Shown: positions 9,772 to 19,555, counted from the stretch's first letter. The stretch: 64,000 nt of DNA from Balneolales bacterium (GCA_007132975.1 SLNO01000046.1:1-64000), one strand, 5' to 3'. The notes: a model not told the origin generated them from the letters alone. Numbers and translations: made by a program.

Positions 9772-9896
9772 CTGAGAGTTACGTTTAAAAAAGGTGTTTG
9801 GTGCCTTAAATACTGATCAGCTGTAAGTACCTCTCGTAAAAAAAGAGAATCGTAAATTTCAGACATTACCTCCAATGGTTGATGCTGCATTAGAGG

Positions 9897-9938
9897 CCTG
9901 CGACCCGTGATATGCCAACTATCACCTTGGGCCGCAGG
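9897..9938 (-). other. Hairpin in the 3' untranslated region of susD
   Basis: Sixteen bases after the susD stop codon, CCTGCGGCCC pairs with GGGTCGCAGG, with a further inner stem GTGATA/TATCAC. The only non-Watson-Crick pair in the outer arm is a G-U wobble when read on the minus strand and a mismatch on the plus strand, which fits function as minus-strand RNA. No T run follows, so it looks more like an mRNA-stabilising or processing structure than a terminator. Confidence 0.4.
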
Positions 9939-9954
9939 TTATTTCTGAATAAAA

Positions 9955-11505
9955 TCAGTAGTTAGGGTTTTGCACAAGTGTGCGGTCCGATAGATTTATT
10001 TCGGACTGCGGGATTGGCAAGAGACCAAGACGATCCGTTCGGAAATTGATATTGATATCCTGAATTGCCTGTGCGTTGATCTTCTGAGCGGCTGTATCCA
10101 GTCCCATTCGAAGAAGATCCCAATAACGCTTGCCTTCACCGGCAAATTCGCGCCTTCGCTCTTCCATGATGTTGTCACGGTTGACCGGAACCTGAACAAA
10201 GTTGTCACCGTACGCCCGCATCCTGACCTGGTCGAAATAGTCCTGGGCATTCGGTGAGCCGAGTTCGGCAGCCATCAGCAAAACGTCCGCAAAACGAATT
10301 ACGGGTCGATTGTAAGGCCAGTTGAAGGGCTGGTTGACAGACGGGTTATCGGGAAAACGCGGATAGAATTTTTTAAATGCGAAACCCTGCCACTGGTACA
10401 TTTCATTGGGACGATGTCTGACATTCTCTGCATCGGGCGATGGATCCAGAATGCTGTAGAAATATCTGGAGTCGTTATCCCTGTCAAAGGCTGCCACAAG
10501 GTCCGGGGTTACAGGTTGAAAGGACCACCCGGAGGCATACTGCGGATGGAACCCAACACCTCGCATTCCGCTCATTGTGGATGACCAGTTTCCGATGGAA
10601 CCATTCAAAAAGCCCCAGTCTCCAAATGCCGTTTCGATATGCTGTACCGAGAATATGGCTTCCGCATTATTATTGCCGGCAACTCCCCAAAGCGCACTGA
10701 AGTCATCGAGCAATCTGTGCGGGCTGTTGTTAATGACATCCTCAAGATGTCCCAGCACTACACTCTCCGAAACAGGGAGCGGACCGGCGCCAAGCACTGG
10801 CTGGGCATAATCGCGGTGGTAGAGGTAGATACGCCCAAGTAAAGATTTGGCGGCCCACGAAGATGCCCGTCCAACCTGCGCACCTGGTATGACATCACGG
10901 AGATCAGGGATGATATCCAGCAATTCCGTGACCAGGAATTCGTACACTTCTCCGGGGTCGTTCTGTGGGACTCTGATGTCTTCAGCAACCAAAGGCCGCT
11001 CAAAGAACGGTATGTTCCCGAACAACCTTACCAGCTCAAAGTAGAATATCACCCTCAGAAAACGAGCTTCTGCAGCGATGATGGCGCGGTCCTGTTCGTT
11101 CTCAAAGAGCACACCGTCAATGTTTTCAAGGAGAAGGTTGGCCCGGTATATTCCTGTATATCGATCCGACCACAGCCCCAGAACCTTGCCGTTGGTTACC
11201 GATATGTTATGGGCATTAAACTCAAGGATTTCGGGCTGGTCACCAGGGCCCGATCCCCCACCGTAAGCATCATCAGATAGTACGTTGGACATCAGGTCAA
11301 TGGGATGAAATCCGGCGTTTTGACGTCCATGGTGGAATGTCAGTATTTCGTAAATGGCAAACAGTGCCTGTTCTGCATCGGCCTGGGACTGGAAGAAGTT
11401 ATCCTGGGTCCGTTGAACCGGCGGTGTGTGGTCCAGAAAATTGTCCATACACCCGGCAATTACTAAAAGGCCAAGTATGGGAATAATTAAAGTTGTTCTT
11501 TTCAT
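9955..11505 (-). CDS. SusD/RagB family outer-membrane glycan-binding lipoprotein
   Basis: Surface lipoprotein that caps the SusC channel and binds oligosaccharides. The product has 516 residues with a lipoprotein signal ending at Cys19 (IAGC). Family features seen are DNFFQSQADAEQALFAIYEIL near the N-terminus (SusD-like repeat region), AEARFLRVIFYFELVRLFG, SWAAKSLLGRIYL, PVIRFADVLLMAAE and the C-terminal ERRREFAGEGKRYWDLLR with a closing QNPNY. It starts 18 bases after susC ends, the usual order. The ligand is inferred from context to be a beta-1,3-glucan. Confidence 0.95.
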   Translation of the reverse strand: MKRTTLIIPILGLLVIAGCMDNFLDHTPPVQRTQDNFFQSQADAEQALFAIYEILTFHHGRQNAGFHPIDLMSNVLSDDAYGGGSGPGDQPEILEFNAHNISVTNGKVLGLWSDRYTGIYRANLLLENIDGVLFENEQDRAIIAAEARFLRVIFYFELVRLFGNIPFFERPLVAEDIRVPQNDPGEVYEFLVTELLDIIPDLRDVIPGAQVGRASSWAAKSLLGRIYLYHRDYAQPVLGAGPLPVSESVVLGHLEDVINNSPHRLLDDFSALWGVAGNNNAEAIFSVQHIETAFGDWGFLNGSIGNWSSTMSGMRGVGFHPQYASGWSFQPVTPDLVAAFDRDNDSRYFYSILDPSPDAENVRHRPNEMYQWQGFAFKKFYPRFPDNPSVNQPFNWPYNRPVIRFADVLLMAAELGSPNAQDYFDQVRMRAYGDNFVQVPVNRDNIMEERRREFAGEGKRYWDLLRMGLDTAAQKINAQAIQDININFRTDRLGLLPIPQSEINLSDRTLVQNPNY

Positions 11506-11523
11506 AACAGCGTAATTATGGAA

Positions 11524-14500
11524 TTAGAAATCAAGATTGATGCCCATCGTGAAGGTACGAGCCTGCGGATAGATGTTACGGTCAATACTGACATTGAGCG
11601 CACCATATGCACCTATTTCAGGATCGTGTCCCGAATATCCGGTGATGGTAAAGAGGTTTTGGGCAGCAAGATAGACACGCATGCGGGAAGCGCCTGCGCG
11701 GCTGACAAGACTTGCTGGCAGGGTATAACCCAGGCTGATGTTCCGAAGCCGCACAAAACTGCCATCTTCGATAAAGAAATCAGACGGTCTGCTGTAGTTG
11801 CCGTTGGGGTCATCTATGGTTACGCGCGGATGTGAAGTGGACGGATTTTCCTCGGTCCACCTGTCAAGCACATCATCTTTCCAGTTGGGCATGGGCAGAT
11901 CATGCCGGCGGGTTCCACCGGTGAAGATATCCTGGCCAAATGCACCATACCAGAACATGTTCAGATCCCAGCTTTTATAATCGAGGTCAATGTTGAATCC
12001 CATGGTGAAGTCGGGATAGGGATTGCCGATCTTGACACGGTCTTCATCGGTGATTTCTCCATCGTCGTTATGGTCCACAAAGATCAGGTCACCTGGACGC
12101 GCATTTGGCTGGATAACCACACCCTCGGAATTCACGTGATTCATCACTTGATCCATGGACTGGAAAATACCTGCTGTTTCGAAGCCCCAGAAGAAGGCAA
12201 TCGGCTTGCCAACCATGGCCATTGCCACATGGTTCATGGAAGTGGAAACTCCGGCTCCAAAGAGCCTGCCTTCGTCATTGTCGATCGCGGTGACCTCATT
12301 CTGGTTGTAGGTACCAGTGAGGCTGAGGCTCACGCGCCAGTCACCGATAATCTGGCGGAAACCGGACTCAAACTCGAATCCTCTGTTGCGAACAGTTCCA
12401 CCGTTTACAACAGGCGGGGCATTCCCGATAAAGGCCGGGATGGGCGCCGCCAGCAAGAGACCTTTGGTTTGCTTGTTATAGACGTCAAAGTTGAAATAGA
12501 GGCGGTGGTCCAGAAATGCCGTCTCAAGACCAATGTTCGCCTGCTCGGAGGTTTCCCATTTGAGCCCGGGATTCGCAATCTGTGACGGATAGGCACCTGT
12601 CACTACGGAAGGTGTGGTACCGAAACCGTAACCCGCATGCGTGGTTATCAGCGGGGTGTAGGTGAACTGACCAATGTTGTCACTTCCATTCTGGCCCCAG
12701 CCAGCTCGAAGCTTCAGGAAGCTGATGAAATCCTGATCCCGCAGGAATTCCTCACGGGTAAGTACCCAGCCAACTGAGAAGGCTGGAAATATAGCCCAGC
12801 GATTGTCTGGTCCGAATTTTGAGGAACCGTCATAGCGCAGCACACCTTCGAGCATGTATCGGTTGTCATAGTCATAGTTTACACGACCGAAATAGGATGC
12901 CAGGGATTCCAGACCCTGCCCGCCGAAGTTCGTCTGGTTTTCCTCGTCTGTTCCAACCGAAAGCCAGGCATGCCGGAATGACTCCATGGTAAGGTTGAAA
13001 GCAACACCGCCAAGGAATTCGTTGCGGAAATCCAGCAACTCGAAACCACCCAAAACGCTGAAGTTGTGATCATTTATCTGGTCACGATACTGCAAAACAT
13101 GGCTGGTCTGCCAGGTAAACCACCTGTTCTGCTCCTGGAATGCGGAGCTTGTCGTGTTGAAAACATTTCCACCAAGATCATAAACCGGGTTGAATGACCG
13201 GTTGCGGCCGTAAGCCAGATCGATATCAAGGGTGGAACGCAAGCTGAGCTTGTCGGTCAGGTTGAAGCTTCCGAAGATACCGCCAACGATTTTATCCTCG
13301 TTCCATTCGGAATTGATGATGTCGATAGATGCAACCGGGTTGACCACTTCCTGCGAAGCAAATGGTGAGCTGGCGAAGTTTCCGTCCTCATCAAAGACCG
13401 GTGTCACCGGGTCGATGTTAACAGCGCGGGCCATGATACCGCCGAATTCTTCGTTGGGATCGATACCCCTGGTCGTCTTTCTGGTATAGGTAAGACGTGT
13501 TCCATAGTCGAGGCGGCCACGCTTGTGGTTGGAGTTTACGCGGAATGAAAGCCGTTCGAAATTAGACTTGCCCTGGGCTACGATACCGTCCTGCTGACGG
13601 TAGGACATGGATGCCATGTAGGTCGATGTTTCCGAACCGCCGGAAAGGCTCAGGGAGTGGTCGGCCACGGGAGCATTGTAGTAGAAAACTTCTTCCTGCC
13701 AGTTAGTTCCTGAACCGATCTGAGCTATCCGGTCTTCGATATCCGGGAACGGAATAGTGCGGCCGTCGTTGGCATAGCTTTCGTTCATGATCCTCATGTA
13801 GTCCGGTGCATCCAGCAAATCAACTTCACGCCAGGGGTTCTGGAATCCGACATACCCAGTGTAGTTAACCTGGATAGGCCCCGGGCTGCCCTGCCGCGTG
13901 GTGATCATTACCACGCCATTGGCTCCACGTGCGCCATAAATAGCCGTTGCCGAAGCATCTTTGAGAACCTCAATGGACGATATGTCAGCGGGGTTTAGAT
14001 AGTCAATACCACCGACCGGCATGCCGTCAACGACGTACAGCGGATCTGCGTTTCCTGTGGTACCAACACCCCGTATGCGCACTGTGGCTCCGGAGCCCGG
14101 CTGACCGGAGTTCTGGATGACAGTTACGCCGGCTGTCCGGCCCTGGAGCGCCTGCTCAAGGCGAAGTGGAGCCGCCTGCTCAATATCACGGGATTCGATC
14201 CGGGAGATAGCACCGGTTACAAGACTTCGCTGCTGGATGCCGTATCCCACCACGATTAGCTCATCTCCGTAAATGATATCCGGATCCAGACTGACATCGA
14301 TCACTTCGCGGCCGCCTACTTCAACCCGCTTTGTCACGAAGCCAACATACCGAAATACCAGCGTACCTTCGCGATCGGGGACGTTCAGGGAAAAATCACC
14401 ATCAATACCGGTTGTAGTGCCAATGTTGGTTCCCTGCAGCATTATGTTGACACCGATCAGCGTTTCGCCAGTCTCGGAGTCAACAACAGTACCTCTGACG

Positions 14501-14577
14501 GTTTGTGCATCGGCGTTGACCACACCGAAAAACAGCATCGCCAGCAAGATAATTGGTAAAGATTTGTAATTATACAT
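11524..14577 (-). CDS. SusC/RagA family TonB-linked outer-membrane transporter
   Basis: TonB-dependent channel of 1017 residues importing oligosaccharides across the outer membrane with SusD. In order: signal peptide (residues 1-24), a carboxypeptidase-D-like regulatory domain (about 27-105, with VRGTVVDSETGETLIGVNI), a plug domain (about 110-225, with the hallmark LYVVDGMPVGG and VLKDASATAIYGARGANGVV) and a 22-strand beta-barrel to the C-terminus. The C-terminus ends in MGINLDF, aromatic as expected for a barrel. The length is normal for the family. The promoter region carries an exact LacI-type operator 109 bases before the start. Confidence 0.96.
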   Translation of the reverse strand: MYNYKSLPIILLAMLFFGVVNADAQTVRGTVVDSETGETLIGVNIMLQGTNIGTTTGIDGDFSLNVPDREGTLVFRYVGFVTKRVEVGGREVIDVSLDPDIIYGDELIVVGYGIQQRSLVTGAISRIESRDIEQAAPLRLEQALQGRTAGVTVIQNSGQPGSGATVRIRGVGTTGNADPLYVVDGMPVGGIDYLNPADISSIEVLKDASATAIYGARGANGVVMITTRQGSPGPIQVNYTGYVGFQNPWREVDLLDAPDYMRIMNESYANDGRTIPFPDIEDRIAQIGSGTNWQEEVFYYNAPVADHSLSLSGGSETSTYMASMSYRQQDGIVAQGKSNFERLSFRVNSNHKRGRLDYGTRLTYTRKTTRGIDPNEEFGGIMARAVNIDPVTPVFDEDGNFASSPFASQEVVNPVASIDIINSEWNEDKIVGGIFGSFNLTDKLSLRSTLDIDLAYGRNRSFNPVYDLGGNVFNTTSSAFQEQNRWFTWQTSHVLQYRDQINDHNFSVLGGFELLDFRNEFLGGVAFNLTMESFRHAWLSVGTDEENQTNFGGQGLESLASYFGRVNYDYDNRYMLEGVLRYDGSSKFGPDNRWAIFPAFSVGWVLTREEFLRDQDFISFLKLRAGWGQNGSDNIGQFTYTPLITTHAGYGFGTTPSVVTGAYPSQIANPGLKWETSEQANIGLETAFLDHRLYFNFDVYNKQTKGLLLAAPIPAFIGNAPPVVNGGTVRNRGFEFESGFRQIIGDWRVSLSLTGTYNQNEVTAIDNDEGRLFGAGVSTSMNHVAMAMVGKPIAFFWGFETAGIFQSMDQVMNHVNSEGVVIQPNARPGDLIFVDHNDDGEITDEDRVKIGNPYPDFTMGFNIDLDYKSWDLNMFWYGAFGQDIFTGGTRRHDLPMPNWKDDVLDRWTEENPSTSHPRVTIDDPNGNYSRPSDFFIEDGSFVRLRNISLGYTLPASLVSRAGASRMRVYLAAQNLFTITGYSGHDPEIGAYGALNVSIDRNIYPQARTFTMGINLDF

Positions 14578-14685
14578 GCCTTATTGACTTAGGGTTAAGT
14601 TACTGTTGGGATCGCACCACTGAAAACTTTTCCTCTTATATCCAGTTTTAAGGATTGCGCGATCTTTGGTTATTGTGTCACAGTT

Positions 14686-14700
14686 TTGGAAACGCTTCCA
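14686..14700. promoter_or_regulatory. LacI-type operator upstream of susC
   Basis: TTGGAAACGCTTCCA is a dyad with 5-base arms TGGAA/TTCCA around a central ACGC, the central-CG form typical of LacI-family operators. The identical 15-mer occurs at 34061-34075. A LacI regulator is encoded at 2884-3906. Confidence 0.7.
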
Positions 14701-15343
14701 TGTTTGCTTGTCCGAGTATGGTGAGTTTGTTAATAGTAATTCCTCAACAATTTACAAGTACTGAGCGAGGGAATAAGCTGTCAGCATTAATTTCAGTGAG
14801 TGGCACTCGGAAAAAAATAGAAAGCGTGGGCCAATCAGAGTCATCAATACTTTCAATATATATAAAAATCCAATTTTAGTGCAACTTTTGAGAAATTTTT
14901 TTTCACAATAAACTCTTTTTTTTCAATATTGCATTGTCACGATCTGACACAACCTACGCACAGGACCACAAAACACATCAATGAAACCGGTACATCCAAG
15001 AGTGAGCATCATTGCTGTCTAAATTGTTTGGAAGCTTAAGTCCAAATCAGCATGTATCCATATATATTGCTACAATTCCAATGGTATAGCCTAATTATTA
15101 TAGCCCGGGCAACCAACATATGGTAACTTTTTAAATTTTCTTCAAGCTTTGTTTCGGGGCCGGGTTCCATATCTTTATTACAATTTATTTTAAAATAAAA
15201 AATGTTTGCATTATATTTCCCATAATTACATGTTATATTCCTGTTTGAAGATCAGATATCTCCTCTTTTTGTGTGTATACTCAGGTAAAATAATGATGGA
15301 TTTGCCTTGATAATCTTACTTATGTCCCTGTAAAATAAGATGA

Positions 15344-15381
15344 AACTCGTTTGTCTTGACTGGCAAACGGGTTTTTTTTTT
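15344..15381 (+). terminator. Terminator-like hairpin in the leader of the sugar porter gene
   Basis: AACTCGTTTG pairs over 10 bases with CAAACGGGTT (one G-U pair), loop of 10 bases, followed by about ten T. It ends 38 bases before the ATG at 15419. No plus-strand gene lies upstream, so it would either end a short leader or small RNA, or act as an attenuator. Confidence 0.6.
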
Positions 15382-15418
15382 ATATACTGGTTTCTAACTG
15401 TCAATTAACCCCACAACC

Positions 15419-17002
15419 ATGGACAGCAAACAACTTCTTATTACCCGGATTACGGTCATAGTAGCTCTGGGAGGGTTTCTGATGGGATTCGATGCATCCG
15501 TAATTTCAGGTGTTGTCCGGTTCATTGAGCCGCAATTCGGCCTCTCGAAACTGGAGCTCGGATGGGCTGTCGGCTCACTTACATTGACCGCAACTCTGGG
15601 AATGCTGTTTGCCGGTCCGCTGAGCGACCGCTTTGGGCGACGTGCCATCCTCAAGACAGCAGCCGTTCTGTTCGGGGTTTCGGCAATTGCATCGGCGCTT
15701 GCACCAACGTTTTTTATTCTGGTGCTTGCCCGGATGATTGGGGGGCTGGGTGTGGGTGCTTCCCTGATCGTGGCGCCCATGTTCATCGCTGAAATTTCAC
15801 CTCCGAAAATGAGGGGAAAGATGGTCAGCGTCAACCAGCTGAATATTGTCATTGGCATCTCTACAGCCTTTTTTACCAACTATCTGATATTGCGCTGGGG
15901 GCAATCGGATGCGGCTTGGGCGCAGGCCCTTATGTTCAATGAATACAATTGGCGCTGGATGCTCGGCCTTGAGACACTGCCGGCAATCATCTATTTCATT
16001 GGCTTGATGTTTGTACCTCAAAGCCCCAGATGGCAGATAATGACGGGCAGAGTTGACGAAGCAAGGGTTACCATGAACCAACTCTATGGCGAACATGAAG
16101 CCGACAAGCAGATTCAGGAAGTGGTAACCAGCCTTGAAAAAGACATAGATAAAGACAAAACATCCGTTCGTGAACTTTTCCAGCCTGCCCTGCGGCTGGT
16201 TTTAACCATAGGAGTAGCATTAGCCATACTGCAACAGATCACAGGCATCAACGCCGTTTTCTTCTACGCCCCGATGATCTTCGAACAGTCTGGTATCGGA
16301 ACGGACGCATCTTTCATGCAGGCTATCCTGGTGGGATTGACAAACCTCGTCTTCACCATTCTGGCCATCATGTTCATCGACCGCCTCGGACGCAAACCAT
16401 TATTGATATTTGGAATGACGGGTATTGCCCTGATGATGTTCCTGCTCGCCTACGGATTCCATTCCGCATCCTACCAGCTTACGCCGGAAAGCATCCATTC
16501 ACTGGATGAGACCATCGACAGGGTCGCGCTGGCCGAGAACATGGGTGGCGTTACCTACGCCAACGATCTGTTGTTCAAACAGGCCCTTGCCGAGACCATC
16601 GGATACGAAGCTGCAATCGAGCACGAATCAGCCATCATCACCGCAGCAATCGATATGAATCCGACGCTGATACTGCTGGGCATCCTGGGTTTCGTAGCAT
16701 CATTCGCCATATCCATCGGGCCCGTTATGTGGGTCATGTTCTCAGAGCTCTTTCCGCTTCGGGTGCGGGGAATTGCCATATCCTTTACAGGTTTCATCAA
16801 TTCCGGCGTCAGCTTCCTCGTGCAGCTTGTATTCCCCTGGGAACTGGCCACCATCGGCAACAGCATGACCTTCCTGATATATGGACTGTTTGCAGTCGCA
16901 GGCCTTATTTTCGTCTGGAGGATCGTACCTGAAACCAAGAACAAGTCACTTGAAGAGCTTGAAGAGCTGCTGGTTAGAAAACGCCCCGACAATTTTCCTT
17001 GA
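15419..17002 (+). CDS. Sugar porter family MFS transporter
   Basis: Inner-membrane sugar:proton symporter or facilitator of 527 residues with 12 predicted helices. Sugar porter motifs seen are GPLSDRFGRRA after helix 2, PQSPRW at the end of the first half, QQITGINAVFFYAP in helix 7, DRLGRKPLL, and the C-terminal PETKNKSLEELEE. An extra loop of about 45 residues rich in Glu/His lies between helices 9 and 10 (about residues 345-400). The substrate is probably glucose or another hexose, by family. It is transcribed away from susC, and its 3' end overlaps the convergent gene by 29 bases. Its leader carries a terminator-like hairpin. Confidence 0.9.
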   Translation: MDSKQLLITRITVIVALGGFLMGFDASVISGVVRFIEPQFGLSKLELGWAVGSLTLTATLGMLFAGPLSDRFGRRAILKTAAVLFGVSAIASALAPTFFILVLARMIGGLGVGASLIVAPMFIAEISPPKMRGKMVSVNQLNIVIGISTAFFTNYLILRWGQSDAAWAQALMFNEYNWRWMLGLETLPAIIYFIGLMFVPQSPRWQIMTGRVDEARVTMNQLYGEHEADKQIQEVVTSLEKDIDKDKTSVRELFQPALRLVLTIGVALAILQQITGINAVFFYAPMIFEQSGIGTDASFMQAILVGLTNLVFTILAIMFIDRLGRKPLLIFGMTGIALMMFLLAYGFHSASYQLTPESIHSLDETIDRVALAENMGGVTYANDLLFKQALAETIGYEAAIEHESAIITAAIDMNPTLILLGILGFVASFAISIGPVMWVMFSELFPLRVRGIAISFTGFINSGVSFLVQLVFPWELATIGNSMTFLIYGLFAVAGLIFVWRIVPETKNKSLEELEELLVRKRPDNFP

Positions 17003-17603
17003 GGCTGACCGTGATCCTGTCAACTTCGTTTGCTGAAGCAGGGATCTCTTCGTCCGTGAGCCCGGGGTAAAACAGATTGCGCTTCCACTCTTCGATCGTT
17101 TCCGTGAAGAATTCAGAGGCTGCCTCATCAGCTTCATACACGATAAGATCATATAGCTCATCTTGCGACCCCCCAAACCGGGTGATAACCTGCCACTCGC
17201 CATTCCGCTTGAAGGAGGTATTCGTGTGGTCTGATTGAGGATAGTACATGTTGTCGGATGGACGCAGCAAGACCCAGATATCCTTATCGTGCCCTTCAGG
17301 ATATACGCCCATCGTCAGTACCCGGCAGCGGACACGTTCACTTTCCACAGGAGAGATTACCTGTACCCGTTGAACAGGGTGCTCTACTTCAAGTACGGTC
17401 CCTCTTGAAACCTGTTCCGTATGTCCCATTTGATTAAGCAAGCCCCAGGTAAATCCACCGTAGCTTACCAGGCTGATTCCGATCACTCCCAGCGATACGA
17501 TGAAAAAAACCCCGGCAGGCTTCAGGTTAAGCTTGATGCCGCCCAGAATCGAGAGTAACACGAGAACGATCCCAATGAGGAGTAATAATAGTTCGAAGCT
17601 CAT
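16974..17603 (-). CDS. Membrane protein of unknown function
   Basis: A 209-residue product not recognised. Residues 1-22 and about 28-55 are two hydrophobic helices. The rest is soluble and mixed alpha/beta, with a segment resembling a post-translational or small-molecule-binding fold only in general terms (VRCRVLTMGVYPEGHDKDIWVLLRP). It would be anchored in the inner membrane with a C-terminal domain. It is the last gene of the minus-strand glucan operon, 99 bases after a GH17 gene, and its 3' end overlaps the sugar porter by 29 bases on the other strand. Confidence 0.7.
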   Translation of the reverse strand: MSFELLLLLIGIVLVLLSILGGIKLNLKPAGVFFIVSLGVIGISLVSYGGFTWGLLNQMGHTEQVSRGTVLEVEHPVQRVQVISPVESERVRCRVLTMGVYPEGHDKDIWVLLRPSDNMYYPQSDHTNTSFKRNGEWQVITRFGGSQDELYDLIVYEADEAASEFFTETIEEWKRNLFYPGLTDEEIPASANEVDRITVSLKENCRGVF

Positions 17604-17702
17604 ATCATCTTTGTTTAGAGTGTTTGAAAGTTAATTTCAACTACAACGTACCACCTATTCTAACTATCAATAAAGTTTTCGATACCCGGCACGGTAGTCT
17701 TG

Positions 17703-18647
17703 TCATGTGCCTTGATTTTTATCTTTATAAGGTCGCATTGCCAATTTGGGTGTACGGTCAATTTTGTACAGGCCCCAGTGTTTTTCAGGTTCAAACGGTT
17801 CCGGCGAACCTTTCCATGATTCATCAAATGCTTCGAAGAAAAATGTCAGGATCCCTTCTTTCTCTGCCCACGTAGTCAACTTTTCGAAATACATCTTCTG
17901 GTAGGTTTCATTGACGTGTTCAGGGTCAATTCCGCGGCCATTTGATTTGGTAGCCCACCCTGCTTCTGTTATAACTACCGGCTTATGTGGATATTTTTTG
18001 GCAACGGCATAATAGTTCTCTTTGGTGTAGCCCAGTGCTTCATCGATATGCTTGTATTCCCAAACCGGATACGTATGGACAGAAATGAAATCAACCGCAT
18101 CTGCAAGTTTTTCCAGCTTATGCAGCCAGGGAACATAATTCTCACAGAAAGTCACTGGCAGTTCAACCGCGTTCCTGACCTCATGGACATACTCCATAAC
18201 CTTGTCTTCGTGAACGTAGTGGTCGGTCCATTCAACACAAGCTTCATTTCCAACCGACAAGGAGAATACGATATCCGGATATTGATGTGCCAGTTCAATC
18301 AGGCGCCTGATTTTACCCTTGTTCAACGCCTTGTTCGACTCAATCTCCTCTTCCGTAAAAACTCCCCCGCCCCATGGGCAGTTGAAGTTGTTCATTTCCC
18401 CTTCGATATAGGCACCAAGCAACAATTTGAAATCAAGCTTTTCTTTTCGGATTACTTCAAGAGTTGTTGTTGCATGTTCATCGACGTCATACATGCGAAG
18501 ATACTTCCAGCGGGACTGCAATATTAGCAGGTCTTCCAGAACCTGATCGTATGTCGGGTAGCTGCCACCGGGATATTGCCCGTCGCGAAATCCGGAATAG
18601 CAGATACCTGCCGCCGGCAGGATTCCCAGCCTTTTAAACGTATCCAT
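17703..18647 (-). CDS. GH17 family beta-1,3-glucanase-like protein, no signal peptide
   Basis: Predicted clan-A TIM-barrel glycosidase of 314 residues acting on beta-1,3-glucan. The proposed acid/base is Glu135 in SVGNEACVEW and the nucleophile Glu228 in VVITEAGWA; the spacing fits GH17. No signal peptide is present, so the enzyme is probably cytoplasmic and acts on imported oligosaccharides; a transglycosylase role is also possible. Its ATG overlaps the stop of the preceding GH17 gene as TGATG, so translation is coupled. The WP of the classical GH17 signature is WA here. Confidence 0.82.
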   Translation of the reverse strand: MDTFKRLGILPAAGICYSGFRDGQYPGGSYPTYDQVLEDLLILQSRWKYLRMYDVDEHATTTLEVIRKEKLDFKLLLGAYIEGEMNNFNCPWGGGVFTEEEIESNKALNKGKIRRLIELAHQYPDIVFSLSVGNEACVEWTDHYVHEDKVMEYVHEVRNAVELPVTFCENYVPWLHKLEKLADAVDFISVHTYPVWEYKHIDEALGYTKENYYAVAKKYPHKPVVITEAGWATKSNGRGIDPEHVNETYQKMYFEKLTTWAEKEGILTFFFEAFDESWKGSPEPFEPEKHWGLYKIDRTPKLAMRPYKDKNQGT

Positions 18648-19555
18648 CAGAAAAATTTTGGCCTCCCCTTGCTATCCCAAATTCCCCAGAAAGCGCCTAC
18701 ATCCCCCTCATTGCCGACTTTCCAGTCTTCATCAAATGAAGAGAAATAGAACGTTTCTATGTCGTTCGCTTTGGCCCACAAATGGGTATGGATAAAGTAC
18801 TTGATCGCGTTGATCTCAGATGGCTGGGCGCCACCAAGTGACTGCCCGGCACTTGGCCAGCCGGTTTCCGTAATGATCACCCGTTTGCCATTGCCGGCAT
18901 CGGCAGCAAGCTGAAACATGTGTCTCATGTGATCGAGCGAGTGTTCAAGGGCGGTCCCTTCCCAAAAGGGATAACAATTGCAGAGGATTACGTCCGACGC
19001 TTCCGCCAGTCTGGGCCTTCTGAAAAACTCATAATAGGCATCAACATACCCCACCGGAATATCAGGCAGCGCACTTTTGACCTCGGCTATGAATCCAAGC
19101 AATTCGTCTTCGGACAGATCCTGCCGGTACAGCACCTCATTGCCTACGGCGGCTACATCCACATATCCTTGCTTCGCCAGTTGGATCAAGGCATCGATCT
19201 CTTCCCGGTTTTTTTCCGGCTCCGTTCCCAGCCATGCACCTACCAGCGTCTTCATTCCCATATCCCTGGCAATTTTGGGGATGTTCTCGTTGCCTTCAAT
19301 GCAGGAAAAAGAGCGGATCCAGCTTGTATGAGGCTGAAGGATAGTCATCCTTCTCCGTATCTGCTCAGCTGAAATGGTATCGCCGGGTTTTTGGCCCTCT
19401 TCATACAGGCTGTAACAAAAACCGTGCACTCCTTCTTCAAGGATTTCTTTGAGCAGTTTCTGGAGTTCGGCCTCTGACAACTCATTTAAAAGGCGAATTT
19501 GATCGGGAACGTCGGTTCCCCTGAAACTTTGAAATCTTTCTTTTCTGTATGACAT
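18647..19555 (-). CDS. GH17 family beta-1,3-glucanase-like protein, no signal peptide
   Basis: Predicted GH17 enzyme of 302 residues. Acid/base Glu140 in AAVGNEVLY and nucleophile Glu230 in VIITETGWPSAG, which matches the classical GH17 active-site signature. No signal peptide is visible, so a cytoplasmic location is inferred. It is divergent from the neighbouring GH17 at 17703-18647, with which it shares a one-base stop/start overlap. It lies 30 bases after a GPH symporter gene, which would supply its oligosaccharide substrate. Confidence 0.88.
   Translation of the reverse strand: MSYRKERFQSFRGTDVPDQIRLLNELSEAELQKLLKEILEEGVHGFCYSLYEEGQKPGDTISAEQIRRRMTILQPHTSWIRSFSCIEGNENIPKIARDMGMKTLVGAWLGTEPEKNREEIDALIQLAKQGYVDVAAVGNEVLYRQDLSEDELLGFIAEVKSALPDIPVGYVDAYYEFFRRPRLAEASDVILCNCYPFWEGTALEHSLDHMRHMFQLAADAGNGKRVIITETGWPSAGQSLGGAQPSEINAIKYFIHTHLWAKANDIETFYFSSFDEDWKVGNEGDVGAFWGIWDSKGRPKFF

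Larger units (their letters stand above)
9597..9954. other. Intergenic region between susD and the GH16 gene
   Basis: No convincing gene is seen in these 358 bases. Two hairpins, at 9897-9938 and 9720-9771, lie downstream of susD. The rest presumably contains the promoter of the GH16 gene. A 60-codon open frame at 9708-9890 has no recognisable features and overlaps the hairpins. Confidence 0.5.
14578..15418. other. 841-base divergent regulatory region between susC and sugar porter
   Basis: No convincing gene is seen. The region contains the LacI-type operator at 14686-14700, a long AT-rich stretch (about 14860-15300) and an intrinsic terminator-like hairpin at 15344-15381 directly before the sugar porter gene. 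It must hold promoters for both divergent transcripts; I cannot place them with confidence. Confidence 0.6.

Noticed and set aside
9708-9890. 60-codon open frame between susD and the GH16 gene
   Set aside because: It overlaps a probable terminator hairpin and has no recognisable features.
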